NCBI GenBank assembly: GCA_041483675.1
Contig: JBGPGE010000003.1
Coordinates: forward strand, 1-64,000
Reading direction: 5' to 3'
Source of the DNA: 2-12-FULL-60-19 sp041483675
GTDB lineage: Bacteria > Desulfobacterota > Binatia > UBA9968
DNA: 64,000 nucleotides
Notes under the pieces: generated by a model
Seen by the model: the letters and a program-made list of their open reading frames with translations, nothing else
Databases searched by the model: none
Told to the model about the DNA's origin: nothing
Made by a program: the position numbers and the translations under genes
In this document: positions 6,802 through 15,439 of the stretch, in pieces
Position numbering within the stretch: position 1 is the first letter of the stretch
Layout of the letters: each line of letters opens with the position of its first letter

Positions 6802-9270
6802 ATGGAAAATCAGACGAACTCATTTAAGGCAAGCCGTTTCCTCCTTCTCGTTTTTTCTTTAGTCGTATTGTCATATTCCTCCCTCAACGCGCAGCAAACC
6901 ATCCGCCTCAGAGAGGTCAAAATCGAGGGCAATGCGAGGGTCGAAGAAGAGGGGATCCGTCTCCATCTGCAAGCGCGCGCCGGCGACCTGTTCGATCAGG
7001 ACGTAGTTGAGAAGGACGTAAAGTCCATCTTCCGCATGGGTTTTTTCGACGACGTTAAAGCCGATCTCTCCCCCGCCGCGGTGTTGATCTATGCGGTGAA
7101 AGAAAAGCCCTATGTCCGGGAGGTGAAAGTCCAGGGCGCGTCTAAAGTCGGAAGAGAGAAGATCGAGACCGCCTTTGGGGTTTCCGCGCGCACCATCCTC
7201 GATCGAGACAAGATCGCCGAAGGGCTGGAGCGGGTCAAGAAGCTCTATAGCGAGCAAGGCTACGTCAACGCCCAGGTCGATTACACGGTTTCCGTCGGGG
7301 ACAACAACCAGGCGGTCGTGTTGTTGGACATAGAAGAGGGCGGCCGGCTGCTGGTCAAGAAGATCTCTTTCCAGGGGAATCGGGCCTTTTCGGCAAGCGA
7401 CCTGACGGGCCTCATGGCCACCAAGCCGGAGTGGTTTCTCTCATTCATCACCAACCGCGGTATTCTCGACCACGACGTGCTCACCAACGACATGGCGGTC
7501 GTCTCCTCCCACTACTATGACCACGGATACATCAACCACAAGATCGCCGACCCGGTGATCGTTCGGGCGAGGGACGGGATCGAGATCGTGGTCCGCGTCG
7601 AAGAGGGGGAGCAGTTTAAAGTGGGCAAGGTCGAGATCGGCGGGGAGATGGTGGACGATCCGCGGGCGCTGCTCAAGAAGGTGCAGCTGACCTCGGGGCA
7701 GATCTTCCGCGGCAGCCGGCTGCGCGACGATCTCTCGATGCTGCAAGACCTCTACGCCGACAAGGGCTTTGCGTTCGCGCAGGTCGAGCCTCTCACTAGA
7801 ATCAATCCGAAAGAAAAAAACGTCGATATCTCGCTCGTGGTCACCAAAGGTCCCCCGGTCTATTTCAATCGGGTCCTGATCTCCGGGAACAGCAAGACTC
7901 GGGACAAGGTCATCCGCCGCGAGGTCGGCGCCGCTGAGCAGGAGATGTTTTCCGCCAATAAAATCAAGGGGAGCCGCAACGCGCTCCAACGCACCGGCTA
8001 CTTCGAAGACGTGCAGCTTTCGACCAAGAAAACCGACGAGCCCGACACCGTCGACCTGCTGGTCGACGTGAAAGAGGGGCCGACGGGAACGTTCAGCGTC
8101 GGCGGCGGATACAGCAGCGGCGACGCGTTCGTTTTTAGCGCGGCGATCGCCGAGAAGAACCTGTTCGGTCGCGGCCAGCACGTCAACGCCTCTTTCGACC
8201 TGGGCAGCCAGCGACAGGACTTCGTACTGAGCTTTACCGAGCCCTATTTCCTCGACACGCCCCTGAGCCTCGGCTTCGACGGTTACAATACAACCAGGCA
8301 GTACACCGACTACGATTCCAAGAAGCTCGGATTCGGCCTGAACTCGGGCATTGCGCTGAAAAAACTCGGCCTGCCGTTTATGCGGCTCGGCCCCGGGGAT
8401 TCCGGATATAGCGGTGTCGATGAACTCTATCATCCGTTGATCGAGAATATGCGCGTCGGTTTGGGCTATAACATGACGCGCGAAAAGATCAGCAATGTCG
8501 ACAATAGCGCCGCGATCGAGATCAGCGACGCCAAGGGTCAATCCTGGACCAGCAGTATCGCGCCTAGCATCGCCTACGACACCCGGGATCATTTCTTCAA
8601 TCCGACCGAAGGAACCAAAACCGACCTCTCCATCAAATATGCCGGCCTTGGCGGCGCCAACAACTTCCTCAAGAACGATCTGAAGGCGAAATACTTCTAC
8701 ACTCCGTTCAAGGACCCGAACTGGGGTGGGGCTTACACCTTCGCTGTCGGCGGCACAATCGGATACGGGATGGGCTTTGGCAGTGGTGATCCGTCCGGCA
8801 AATCACCGTACTACTCTGCCAGCGACCTGCCGCTGTTCGAGCGCTACTTCGCCGGCGGCATTAACTCCGTACGTGGCTTTAAAGAGCGGAGCATCGGGCC
8901 GTATGGACACGTACAGAAGTGTCCGTCCACCTCTAGCAAAACCGGTGGTGTCTGTGTCGATAATACCACTAGCGCTGTTGTCCCTTTTAACATCGTAGAC
9001 TCCACCGATCCTATCGGCGGCAACAAGCTGGCGGTTGGCAATTTCGAATTCATGTTCCCGGTCTACGAATCGTTCGGCTTGCGCGGCGTCGCCTTCTTCG
9101 ACATTGGCTCGGCTTTCGACACCTTCAGCTCGGGCGAACTCCGCCAGTCCGTGGGTGTCGGGGCGCGATGGATGTCCCCGTTCGGCCCGCTCAGGGTCGA
9201 GCTTGGATTCCCGCTTAAAAAGCTGAAGGGCGACGATACCTCGGTGCTGGGCTTCTCGTTCGGCCAGTAG
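6802..9270 (+). CDS. bamA: Outer-membrane protein assembly factor BamA
   Basis: An 822-residue Omp85 protein that folds beta-barrel proteins into the outer membrane. A signal peptide (about residues 1-30, ending SSLNAQQ) leads into five POTRA domains (the first begins IRLREVKIEGNARVEEEGI). The C-terminal 16-strand barrel starts near residue 430 (GTFSVGGGYSSGDAFV). The conserved lid-loop motif region is seen as ERYFAGGINSVRGFKERSIG, containing the family VRGF tetrad. Length and order are standard for BamA. The next gene encodes the Skp chaperone that delivers clients to it. Confidence 0.96.
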   Translation: MENQTNSFKASRFLLLVFSLVVLSYSSLNAQQTIRLREVKIEGNARVEEEGIRLHLQARAGDLFDQDVVEKDVKSIFRMGFFDDVKADLSPAAVLIYAVKEKPYVREVKVQGASKVGREKIETAFGVSARTILDRDKIAEGLERVKKLYSEQGYVNAQVDYTVSVGDNNQAVVLLDIEEGGRLLVKKISFQGNRAFSASDLTGLMATKPEWFLSFITNRGILDHDVLTNDMAVVSSHYYDHGYINHKIADPVIVRARDGIEIVVRVEEGEQFKVGKVEIGGEMVDDPRALLKKVQLTSGQIFRGSRLRDDLSMLQDLYADKGFAFAQVEPLTRINPKEKNVDISLVVTKGPPVYFNRVLISGNSKTRDKVIRREVGAAEQEMFSANKIKGSRNALQRTGYFEDVQLSTKKTDEPDTVDLLVDVKEGPTGTFSVGGGYSSGDAFVFSAAIAEKNLFGRGQHVNASFDLGSQRQDFVLSFTEPYFLDTPLSLGFDGYNTTRQYTDYDSKKLGFGLNSGIALKKLGLPFMRLGPGDSGYSGVDELYHPLIENMRVGLGYNMTREKISNVDNSAAIEISDAKGQSWTSSIAPSIAYDTRDHFFNPTEGTKTDLSIKYAGLGGANNFLKNDLKAKYFYTPFKDPNWGGAYTFAVGGTIGYGMGFGSGDPSGKSPYYSASDLPLFERYFAGGINSVRGFKERSIGPYGHVQKCPSTSSKTGGVCVDNTTSAVVPFNIVDSTDPIGGNKLAVGNFEFMFPVYESFGLRGVAFFDIGSAFDTFSSGELRQSVGVGARWMSPFGPLRVELGFPLKKLKGDDTSVLGFSFGQ

Positions 9271-9308
9271 CCCCGAGCTTCGGTAAAATTCATCCGCTGG
9301 AGGTGTGC

Positions 9309-9851
9309 GTGAAGAGGATTATTGCGGTTTTTTTCCTGGCGCTGTGTGCCGTGCCGGCCTGGGGGCAGGACAAGGTCAAGATCGGGCTGATCGATATCCA
9401 GAGAGCGATCAGCGACTCCCAGGCGGGCAAGAAGGCCCGTGAGAAGTTCCAGGCGCAGGTTAAGAAAACCGAAGCCGACCTGATGCGGGAGAAAAACGAC
9501 GTTGAGAAGCTTAAGACCGACGTCGAGAAAAAGGGCCCGCTGATGAAGGAGGACGACCGCAAGAACCTCGAAAAGGAGCTGCAACGGCGGGTGCTCAACT
9601 ATCAACGCAACCTGCGCGATTCTCAGGAGGAGCTGGCGCAGAAAGAGCGCGACATGACCACCGAGATCTTGAAGGACCTGGAGAAGGTGGTCGCCGATTT
9701 CGGGAAGAACGAGAAATACGGCTTGATTCTAGAGCGCTCCACGATCCTTTACAGCGACTCCGCGATGGATGTCACCACCAAGGTGGTCGACCTGTACAAT
9801 AACCGGGGCGCTTCTCCCGCTAAGGCACCCGCGCCCGCTAAGGCCAAGTGA
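9309..9851 (+). CDS. skp: Skp/OmpH-family periplasmic chaperone
   Basis: A 180-residue protein with a signal peptide (KRIIAVFFLALCAVPAWG) followed by VKIGLIDIQRAISDSQAGKKA, the conserved start of Skp/OmpH. The long Lys/Glu-rich helical part (about residues 50-125) makes the tentacle coiled coils that hold unfolded outer-membrane proteins for BamA. The end is a Pro-Ala-Lys tail (SPAKAPAPAKAK). I take GTG 9309 as the start because GGAGG at 9299-9303 lies five bases upstream; the GTG at 9303 would overlap that site. The stop overlaps the lpxD start (GTGA). Confidence 0.92.
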   Translation: MKRIIAVFFLALCAVPAWGQDKVKIGLIDIQRAISDSQAGKKAREKFQAQVKKTEADLMREKNDVEKLKTDVEKKGPLMKEDDRKNLEKELQRRVLNYQRNLRDSQEELAQKERDMTTEILKDLEKVVADFGKNEKYGLILERSTILYSDSAMDVTTKVVDLYNNRGASPAKAPAPAKAK

Positions 9852-10930
9852 CCACGGGTGCGACAACCCTTTCAAAGCTGGCCCGCCTGGTCGGCGGGAG
9901 AGTGGTCGGGGATGGACGCGCCGCCGTTTCGAGAGTCTCGCCGATCGAGGAAGCCGGCCCGGGCGACATCACCTTTCTTGCGCATCCGCGCTATCGTTCT
10001 TACCTGAAAACCTGCAAGGCCACGGCGGTGATTGTGGCGGAGGGCGTGGACGTCGAGCCCCCCGCCGAACCCGGCCGCGGATATCTCCAAGTGGCCGATC
10101 CCTATCCGGCCTTCGCCAAGATTCTCGACTGCTTGAACCCGCCGCGGCGCTACGGCGGCGAGATCAGTCCGCTGGCCAGCGTCGATCCTGCGGCCAGCGT
10201 CGCGGAGAATGTGACGATCTTTCCCTTCGTCTACGTCGGTCCGGGGGCGAGGATCGAGCGGGGCACGGTTTTGTTCCCCGGAGTATTCGTGGGAGAAGAG
10301 GCTCAAGTGGGACGGGATTGCGTGCTCTATTCGAATGTAACCGTGCGCGAACGGTGCCGTCTCGGCGACCGGGTCGTTCTCCACGCGGGCGCGGTGATCG
10401 GGGCGGACGGATTCGGCTACGCCGACCTAGGCACGGAGACGCTGAAGATCCCGCAGGTCGGAACGGTGGAGATTGGAGACGATGTCGAGATCGGGGCCAA
10501 CAGCACGGTGGACCGCGCGACAATGGGACGCACGGTGATCGGAAATGGCGTCAAGCTCGACAACCTTGTCCAGGTCGCGCACAACGTGGCGATCGGGGAG
10601 CGCACGATCATCGCCGCCCAGACGGGCATCGCCGGCAGCACCAAGATCGGACGGCATGTGATTCTGGCCGGCCAGGTCGGCGTCGCCGATCACGTCGAGA
10701 TCGGCGACAACGCGATGGTGGGTCCGCGGTCCGGCCTGCCGCGCTCGGTTCCGCCCGGCGCGGTGCTGGCCGGCACGCTGGAGGCGGCGCCCCGGCGGCA
10801 GTGGGACAAGGTGATCGCTCTTCTGCCCCGCTTGCCGGAGTTATGGAGCGAGCTGCGCGATATGAAACGGAGGCTCTCTTCGAGCGCGCGGAGAGGGCGA
10901 AAGGGAGTGAAGGGCCATGCTCGACGTTAG
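9848..10930 (+). CDS. lpxD: UDP-3-O-(3-hydroxyacyl)glucosamine N-acyltransferase
   Basis: A 360-residue left-handed beta-helix acyltransferase that adds the second, amide-linked hydroxyacyl chain in lipid A synthesis. The N-terminal uridine-binding domain (to about residue 100, with DITFLAHPRYRSYL) precedes hexapeptide repeats such as VLFPGVFVGEEAQVG. The catalytic His is His245 in NLVQVAHNVAIG. Starts with GTG overlapping the previous stop by four bases and overlaps fabZ by 14 bases at its end, so translation is probably coupled. The last 40 residues are a basic helix-rich tail. Confidence 0.96.
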   Translation: MTTGATTLSKLARLVGGRVVGDGRAAVSRVSPIEEAGPGDITFLAHPRYRSYLKTCKATAVIVAEGVDVEPPAEPGRGYLQVADPYPAFAKILDCLNPPRRYGGEISPLASVDPAASVAENVTIFPFVYVGPGARIERGTVLFPGVFVGEEAQVGRDCVLYSNVTVRERCRLGDRVVLHAGAVIGADGFGYADLGTETLKIPQVGTVEIGDDVEIGANSTVDRATMGRTVIGNGVKLDNLVQVAHNVAIGERTIIAAQTGIAGSTKIGRHVILAGQVGVADHVEIGDNAMVGPRSGLPRSVPPGAVLAGTLEAAPRRQWDKVIALLPRLPELWSELRDMKRRLSSSARRGRKGVKGHARR

Positions 10931-11351
10931 AGAGATATTGAAGCGGATTCCGCACCGTTTCCCTTTTTTGCTGGTCGATCGGATCGTCGAGATCGAAGGG
11001 GACCAGCGGATCGTCGGGATCAAGAACGTGACGGTCAACGAGGGTTTTTTTCAAGGCCATTTCCCCGACCATCCTGTTATGCCCGGGGTGTTGGTCTGCG
11101 AGGCGATGGCGCAGGTGGCGGCGATCATGGCCTACCAGGTCGGCGGCGACAGCAACGGAAAGAAAGTGTTCGTTCTGACCGGTCTCGACGGAGTCAAGTT
11201 CAAGCGGACGGTCGAGCCGGGAGATCAGCTCCGGCTGGAATTGGTTTGCCTTAAGCGGCGCGGATCATTTTGGAAAATGAGGGGAACGGCAACGGTGGAG
11301 GGAAAAGTGGTGGCGCAGGCGGAGATTTCGGCGATGGAGGTTCCCATATAG
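10917..11351 (+). CDS. fabZ: 3-hydroxyacyl-ACP dehydratase
   Basis: A 144-residue hot-dog-fold enzyme that dehydrates 3-hydroxyacyl-ACP in fatty acid elongation and so competes with LpxA and LpxD for hydroxyacyl-ACP. The active-site helix reads GHFPDHPVMPGVLVCEAMAQ, with His48 and Glu62 as the catalytic pair. The N-terminal ILKRIPHRFPFLLVDRI is diagnostic for FabZ over FabA. It is embedded between lpxD and lpxA, the classic arrangement that balances membrane phospholipid and lipid A synthesis. Confidence 0.97.
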   Translation: MLDVREILKRIPHRFPFLLVDRIVEIEGDQRIVGIKNVTVNEGFFQGHFPDHPVMPGVLVCEAMAQVAAIMAYQVGGDSNGKKVFVLTGLDGVKFKRTVEPGDQLRLELVCLKRRGSFWKMRGTATVEGKVVAQAEISAMEVPI

Positions 11352-11382
11352 GGAAACCGCGCGGGCGGGATGAAATGGAAGA

Positions 11383-12159
11383 ATGACCAAGGTCCACAAA
11401 ACAGCGCTGGTGGATTCGCGCGCGGAGCTGGATCTCGATGTCGAAGTTGGACCCTACAGCGTTATCGGCCCCAAGGTTAAGGTCGGCAAGGGCACGCGGG
11501 TCAAGTCCCACGTCGTCATCGAGGGCGATACGACGATCGGCCGCGAAAACCTGATTTTCCAGTTCGCGACGGTCGGCTCGGATCCCCAGGATCTCAAGTA
11601 CAAAGGCGAAGAGAGCCGGCTCGTGATCGGCGATCGCAACACGATCCGGGAATTCGGCTCGCTCAATCCCGGCACCACGGGAGGCGGGATGGAGACGCGC
11701 GTGGGGAGCGGCAATCTTTTCATGATGCATTGCCACATCGCGCACGACTGCATCCTCGGCGACTATAACATCATCGCCAACGGCGCGACGCTTGGCGGGC
11801 ACGTCGTCATCGAAGACTATGTGATCGTCGGCGGGCTGGTCGGCGTCCATCAGTTCGTCAAAATCGGGGCCAGCGCGATTATCGGGGCCGGCTCGATGGT
11901 CTCCAAGGACGTGCCGCCCTACTGCAACGCTACCGGTGACCGCGCCCGGCTTAGGGGTTTGAACCTGGAGGGGCTCAGGCGCAGAGGTTTTACCCGGCCC
12001 CAGATCGATGCCTTGAAGAAGGCCTACCGCATCCTCTTTGACTCGGGACTGAAGGCGAAGGATGCCGTGAAAAAACTGCGGCAGCAGGTCGGCGACTCGC
12101 CGGAGGCGGAGCGGCTCGCCCGGTTTGTCGAGCAATCGCAACGGGGAATTTGCCGCTGA
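11383..12159 (+). CDS. lpxA: Acyl-ACP:UDP-N-acetylglucosamine O-acyltransferase
   Basis: A 258-residue left-handed beta-helix enzyme for the first step of lipid A synthesis. Hexapeptide repeats fill residues 1-190 and the catalytic His is His121 in HIAHDCILGDYN; the C-terminal helices begin LNLEGLRRRGF. Aligning without gaps from that His to DVPPY against the E. coli sequence (recalled from memory), the position equivalent to E. coli Gly173, near the GlcNAc 3-position, is Ala in IGASAIIGAGSMV. This matters because a GnnA-like gene follows in the same operon, so the acceptor could be the 3-amino sugar nucleotide and the product an amide. Confidence 0.96.
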   Translation: MTKVHKTALVDSRAELDLDVEVGPYSVIGPKVKVGKGTRVKSHVVIEGDTTIGRENLIFQFATVGSDPQDLKYKGEESRLVIGDRNTIREFGSLNPGTTGGGMETRVGSGNLFMMHCHIAHDCILGDYNIIANGATLGGHVVIEDYVIVGGLVGVHQFVKIGASAIIGAGSMVSKDVPPYCNATGDRARLRGLNLEGLRRRGFTRPQIDALKKAYRILFDSGLKAKDAVKKLRQQVGDSPEAERLARFVEQSQRGICR

Positions 12160-12170
12160 CGGGAGCCCTC

Positions 12171-12206
12171 GTTCAAGCCGTTCAAATTGTTCGAGTTGTT
12201 CAAATT
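12171..12206. repeat. Four 9-bp tandem units (GTTCAANNN)
   Basis: Four consecutive 9-mers, GTTCAAGCC, GTTCAAATT, GTTCGAGTT and GTTCAAATT, fill most of the lpxA-lpxI gap. They are regular enough to be a true tandem array, and they are distinct from the coding sequence on either side. The reading frame of lpxI can be extended back through them, but no start signal supports that. Confidence 0.7.
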
Positions 12207-12240
12207 CGCGGGAAGGCCGAACTCCCTTGATCTTTTTCCT

Positions 12241-13077
12241 ATGCGAAAGTTGGGACTGATCGCCGGCAACGGGAGATTCCCGCTGCTCTTCGCCGCGCAG
12301 GCGGTGCGCGAAGGGGTGTCCCTGGTGACCGTGGCGCATCGCGGCGAGACGTTGCCGGAGATCGACGCCGTGGCGGGTCCCGTAACCTGGGTCTATGTGG
12401 GCGAGCTGGGCAAGATTATCCGCACCTTTCTCGACGCCGGAGTGACCGAGGCGGTGATGGCGGGCGGGATCAAGAAGGTCAAGATATTTTCCAACTTTCG
12501 GCCCGACTTGAGAGGCGCGGCTTTCCTCGCCAGAGTCAGGAGCAGAGACGACGATCGGCTGTTGCGCGGGGTCGCCGAGGAGCTTGAGCGCGAAGGGATT
12601 CGCGTGGTGGAGTCGACGATTTTCCTCTCGCAAATTATCGCTCAGGAGGGGGCGCTGACCCGCCGTCCGCCGAGCGGCGAGCAATGGGACGACATACGTC
12701 TCGGCTTTCAGACGGCCAAAGAGGTGGGGCGGTTGGGAATCGGGCAGTGCGTGGTGGTGAAAAACCGTGTGGTTTTGGCCGTCGAGGCGATCGAGGGGAC
12801 GGACGCGACGATCCGGCGGGGAGGGGAGCTGGGGAAGGAGGGGTTTGTCGTGGTGAAGGTGAGCAAGCCGCGACAGGACCTCCGTTTCGACGTGCCCGCG
12901 GTGGGCGTGGAGACGATCAAGCTGCTGCGCGAGCTAAAGGGATCCGTCCTGGCGGTGGAGGCGGGGAAGACCCTTTTGTTGGAGAAAGAGGCGCTGATCG
13001 CCGAGGCGGAGCGCGGCGGGATCGCCGTCGTCGGGGTGAGCGAGAAGGTGATCGAGGGTAGAGAAGCCAAGAGCTGA
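12241..13077 (+). CDS. lpxI: UDP-2,3-diacylglucosamine pyrophosphatase LpxI
   Basis: A 278-residue DUF1009-type enzyme that cleaves UDP-2,3-diacylglucosamine to lipid X plus UMP, replacing LpxH. The start KLGLIAGNGRFPLLFAAQA and the C-terminal part with DATIRRGGELGKEGFVVVKV and DLRFDVPAVGVETI are characteristic of LpxI; the Asp in LRFDVP lies in the catalytic domain. ATG 12241 is chosen because the family begins at this point; an upstream GTTC-repeat-coded extension is not conserved in character. Use of LpxI fits alphaproteobacterial and deltaproteobacterial-type genomes. Confidence 0.93.
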   Translation: MRKLGLIAGNGRFPLLFAAQAVREGVSLVTVAHRGETLPEIDAVAGPVTWVYVGELGKIIRTFLDAGVTEAVMAGGIKKVKIFSNFRPDLRGAAFLARVRSRDDDRLLRGVAEELEREGIRVVESTIFLSQIIAQEGALTRRPPSGEQWDDIRLGFQTAKEVGRLGIGQCVVVKNRVVLAVEAIEGTDATIRRGGELGKEGFVVVKVSKPRQDLRFDVPAVGVETIKLLRELKGSVLAVEAGKTLLLEKEALIAEAERGGIAVVGVSEKVIEGREAKS

Positions 13078-13105
13078 GAGTGGAGAGCTGAGAGCCTCTA
13101 AGCTC
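13071..13105. repeat. Direct and inverted GAGCTGAGAG repeats
   Basis: GAGCTGAGAG occurs at 13071-13080 and 13085-13094, and a near-perfect reverse complement (CTCTAAGCTC) follows at 13096-13105. The unit overlaps the last codons of lpxI and could form a hairpin between lpxI and the next gene. There is no T-run, so it is not a convincing terminator. Confidence 0.45.
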
Positions 13106-13173
13106 CTAGCTCTGGACTCTTAGCCGGGACGAAAGCCAATAGGGGCTGTGCCGGCCAATGTTTCGAGTCGGTG

Positions 13174-14106
13174 ATGAGTACTGAAGAAAAAATTCCCGTC
13201 GGCGTGGTGGGTGTCGGCTATGCCGGACGGCTCCATGCCGAGAAGTACGCAGCTTCTCCAAAGGCGAAGCTGATCGGTGTTGTCGACATCGACGCCGGGC
13301 GCGCCAAAGAACTTGGCGAACGTCTCGGCGTGCCGTCGATGACCGACTACCGCGCGCTCTTCGGCAAGGCGAGGTGCGTGAGCATCGCGGTCCCCACCAA
13401 ACAGCACTTTGAAGTCGCCCAGGCATTTCTCAAGCAGGGGATCGACGTGTTGGTGGAGAAGCCGATGACCGCGACGCTCGACGACGGGCGGCGGCTGGTC
13501 GCCCTCGCGCGCGACGGGGCGCGCATACTCCAGGTGGGCCACCTTGAAAGATTCAACCCGGCGATCCGCGCGTTGGAGAAAGCGATTCGCGAGCCGAAGT
13601 TTGTCGAGTGCCACCGGCTGGCGCCGTTCGTGGAGCGCGGCACCGACGTCGACGTGGTGTTGGATTTGATGATCCATGACATCGATGTCATCGCGAGTCT
13701 CGTGCGGGCGCCCGTGCGGCAGGTCGATGCGGTCGGCGTCCCGGTGCTCACCGACAAGCCCGACATCGCCAACGCCAGGATCACGTTCGCCAACGGCTGC
13801 GTCGCCAATGTGACCGCAAGCCGGGTTTCGATGAAGCGCGAACGGAAGATCCGCATCTTTCAGCCGGACGCCTACGTCTCGATCGACTATGACCAGAAGC
13901 GCGCGCAGATCTACCACAAGCCGGAAAGAGGCGCCTCCTGGATGGACATTCGTGGCGAGACCATTGAGATCAAAGAAGGGGACGCGCTGGCGGATCAGAT
14001 CGATTCGTTTTTAGATTGCGTGCGGAGCCGCGCGACGCCGTTGGTCAGCGGGGAAGAGGGGCTGCGCGCGCTTGAGATCGCGGCCAGCATCAGCGAGCGG
14101 CTGTGA
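13174..14106 (+). CDS. Gfo/Idh/MocA oxidoreductase, GnnA-like
   Basis: A 310-residue NAD(P)-dependent sugar dehydrogenase. The Rossmann motif is VGVVGVGYAGRLHAEKY near the N-terminus, EKPMTATLDDGRRLV is the typical 'EKP' hinge, and VLDLMIHDIDVI carries the conserved HD pair of the active site. The family uses UDP-sugars or related substrates. Its place between lpxI and lpxB suggests UDP-GlcNAc 3-dehydrogenase (GnnA), which makes the 3-keto sugar later aminated to UDP-GlcNAc3N by GnnB. No gnnB-like aminotransferase gene is visible in the window, so this role is an inference from context. I use ATG 13174; a GTG lies one codon earlier. Confidence 0.75.
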   Translation: MSTEEKIPVGVVGVGYAGRLHAEKYAASPKAKLIGVVDIDAGRAKELGERLGVPSMTDYRALFGKARCVSIAVPTKQHFEVAQAFLKQGIDVLVEKPMTATLDDGRRLVALARDGARILQVGHLERFNPAIRALEKAIREPKFVECHRLAPFVERGTDVDVVLDLMIHDIDVIASLVRAPVRQVDAVGVPVLTDKPDIANARITFANGCVANVTASRVSMKRERKIRIFQPDAYVSIDYDQKRAQIYHKPERGASWMDIRGETIEIKEGDALADQIDSFLDCVRSRATPLVSGEEGLRALEIAASISERL

Positions 14107-14160
14107 CATTTCCGCGGCCTATTTTAGGAAATGCACATGCACACGCCTTTGCCCCTGTTT

Positions 14161-14231
14161 CGTCATTCCCGTGAAAACGGGAAGCCAGAGTTTTTCCCAT
14201 ACCTGGACTCCCGCTTGCGCGGGAGTGACGA
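14161..14231. repeat. REP-like inverted repeat between the GnnA-like gene and lpxB
   Basis: The ends CGTCATTCCCGTGAAAACGG and CCGCTTGCGCGGGAGTGACG face each other, each with its own small hairpin (CCCGtgaaaaCGGG and CCCGCttgcGCGGG), and the inner part carries CCAG and CTGG. This is the architecture of the common REP or BIME type of dispersed repeat. It fills the gap upstream of lpxB and could affect mRNA stability inside the operon. Confidence 0.7.
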
Positions 14232-14287
14232 CCCTTTTCTTCGCCTGAAGGCGAGGTGGTTCCGTCATCCCCGAAGGGGTGAATGAG

Positions 14288-15439
14288 GTGGCGAACGAGC
14301 GCAAGCGGATCATGCTGGTGGTGGGCGAGGCCTCCGGAGATCTCCATGGATCGCGCGTCGTCCGGGCCTTGCATGAGAAAGCCCCGACGTTGGAGATTTC
14401 GGCCGTGGCCGGCGAGGCGCTGCGAGCGGAGGGCGTAGAGGTCCTGTTCGACGTCGGCCGGCTCACCGGAATGGGGTTCTCCGAGCTGGCCGGCAACCTG
14501 GCCAATCTCTGGCGCGCCTACTCGCTGCTCAAACGGGAGTTGAGCGAGCGCCGGCCCGACCTGCTGATCTTGATCGACTTTCCAGAGTTCAACCTGCGCC
14601 TGGCGCGGATCGCCAAGCGGTTAGGGGTTCCGGTGTTGTACTATATCAGCCCGCAGGTTTGGGCGTGGCGCAAGCGCCGCGTCGCGGAAATCGCCCGCTC
14701 GGTGGATTGCATGGCCGTGGTCTTTCCTTTCGAAGTTCCGCTGTACGAGAAGGCCGGCCTCCGGGTTGAATTCGTCGGCCATCCGCTGCTCGAGATCGCC
14801 CGACCGACGCGTGCTCGTGAAGAAACCCTGGCCAACCTCGGCCTCGATCCGACGAAGCTCACCGTCGCTATGCTGCCGGGGAGCCGGCGGCGCGAGGTGG
14901 CCTATCACTTGCCGGTGATGATGGAAGCCGCCGAGCTTCTAGAGCAGGAGATGGCGGTACAGTTTGTGCTGGTTCGGGCGAGCACGGTTCCGGGCGACGG
15001 AATGCGGCAGGCGCCCACTCAAAGCTCGCTCAGGGTTTCGATCAGCGACGGGGATGTGTATAATGTGCTCCACGCGTGCGACCTGGCCTGGACCGCTTCG
15101 GGCACTGCGACGCTAGAGACCGCTCTCATGCTGCGGCCCATGATCATTGTCTACCGCCTCGCGCGGCTGACGTATTCTCTGGCGAGACTACTGGTGCGGG
15201 TGGAGCACGTTGGGATGGCCAATATTCTCGCGGGAGAGAGGGTGGTCCCCGAGTTGATTCAAGCGGAGATGACTGCTCACCGCATCGTCCGCGAGAGCCG
15301 GGCGATTCTGGGCGATCGAGGGGCGCGCGAGCGCATCGTCGCCAAATTGGCCGGGGTGCGGGAGAAGCTCGGGCAGCCGGGCGCCGCCGGGCGGGTCGCG
15401 GATCTCGCCCTGGAGTTGATGCGCCGAGGTCCGGCGTGA
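14288..15439 (+). CDS. lpxB: Lipid A disaccharide synthase
   Basis: A 383-residue GT19 enzyme joining lipid X to UDP-diacylglucosamine. VVGEASGDLHGSRVV near the start, LLILIDFPEFNLRLA, YYISPQVWAWRKRRV (the membrane-associating, substrate-binding segment) and MLPGSRRREV are strongly conserved LpxB blocks, and TASGTATLETALM is the UDP-binding region. I prefer GTG 14288, because AAGGGG at 14274-14279 sits eight bases upstream; GTG 14279 is possible and adds three residues. It is part of the lpx operon but separated from the preceding gene by a REP-like element. Confidence 0.95.
   Translation: MANERKRIMLVVGEASGDLHGSRVVRALHEKAPTLEISAVAGEALRAEGVEVLFDVGRLTGMGFSELAGNLANLWRAYSLLKRELSERRPDLLILIDFPEFNLRLARIAKRLGVPVLYYISPQVWAWRKRRVAEIARSVDCMAVVFPFEVPLYEKAGLRVEFVGHPLLEIARPTRAREETLANLGLDPTKLTVAMLPGSRRREVAYHLPVMMEAAELLEQEMAVQFVLVRASTVPGDGMRQAPTQSSLRVSISDGDVYNVLHACDLAWTASGTATLETALMLRPMIIVYRLARLTYSLARLLVRVEHVGMANILAGERVVPELIQAEMTAHRIVRESRAILGDRGARERIVAKLAGVREKLGQPGAAGRVADLALELMRRGPA

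Noticed and set aside
7441..8592. 383-codon minus-strand frame opposite bamA
   Set aside because: Antisense shadow of a certain gene; no start signal and no recognisable fold.
12171..12206. CRISPR array
   Set aside because: Units are 9 bp with no spacers; this is a simple tandem repeat. No CRISPR-like array or cas gene is in the window.
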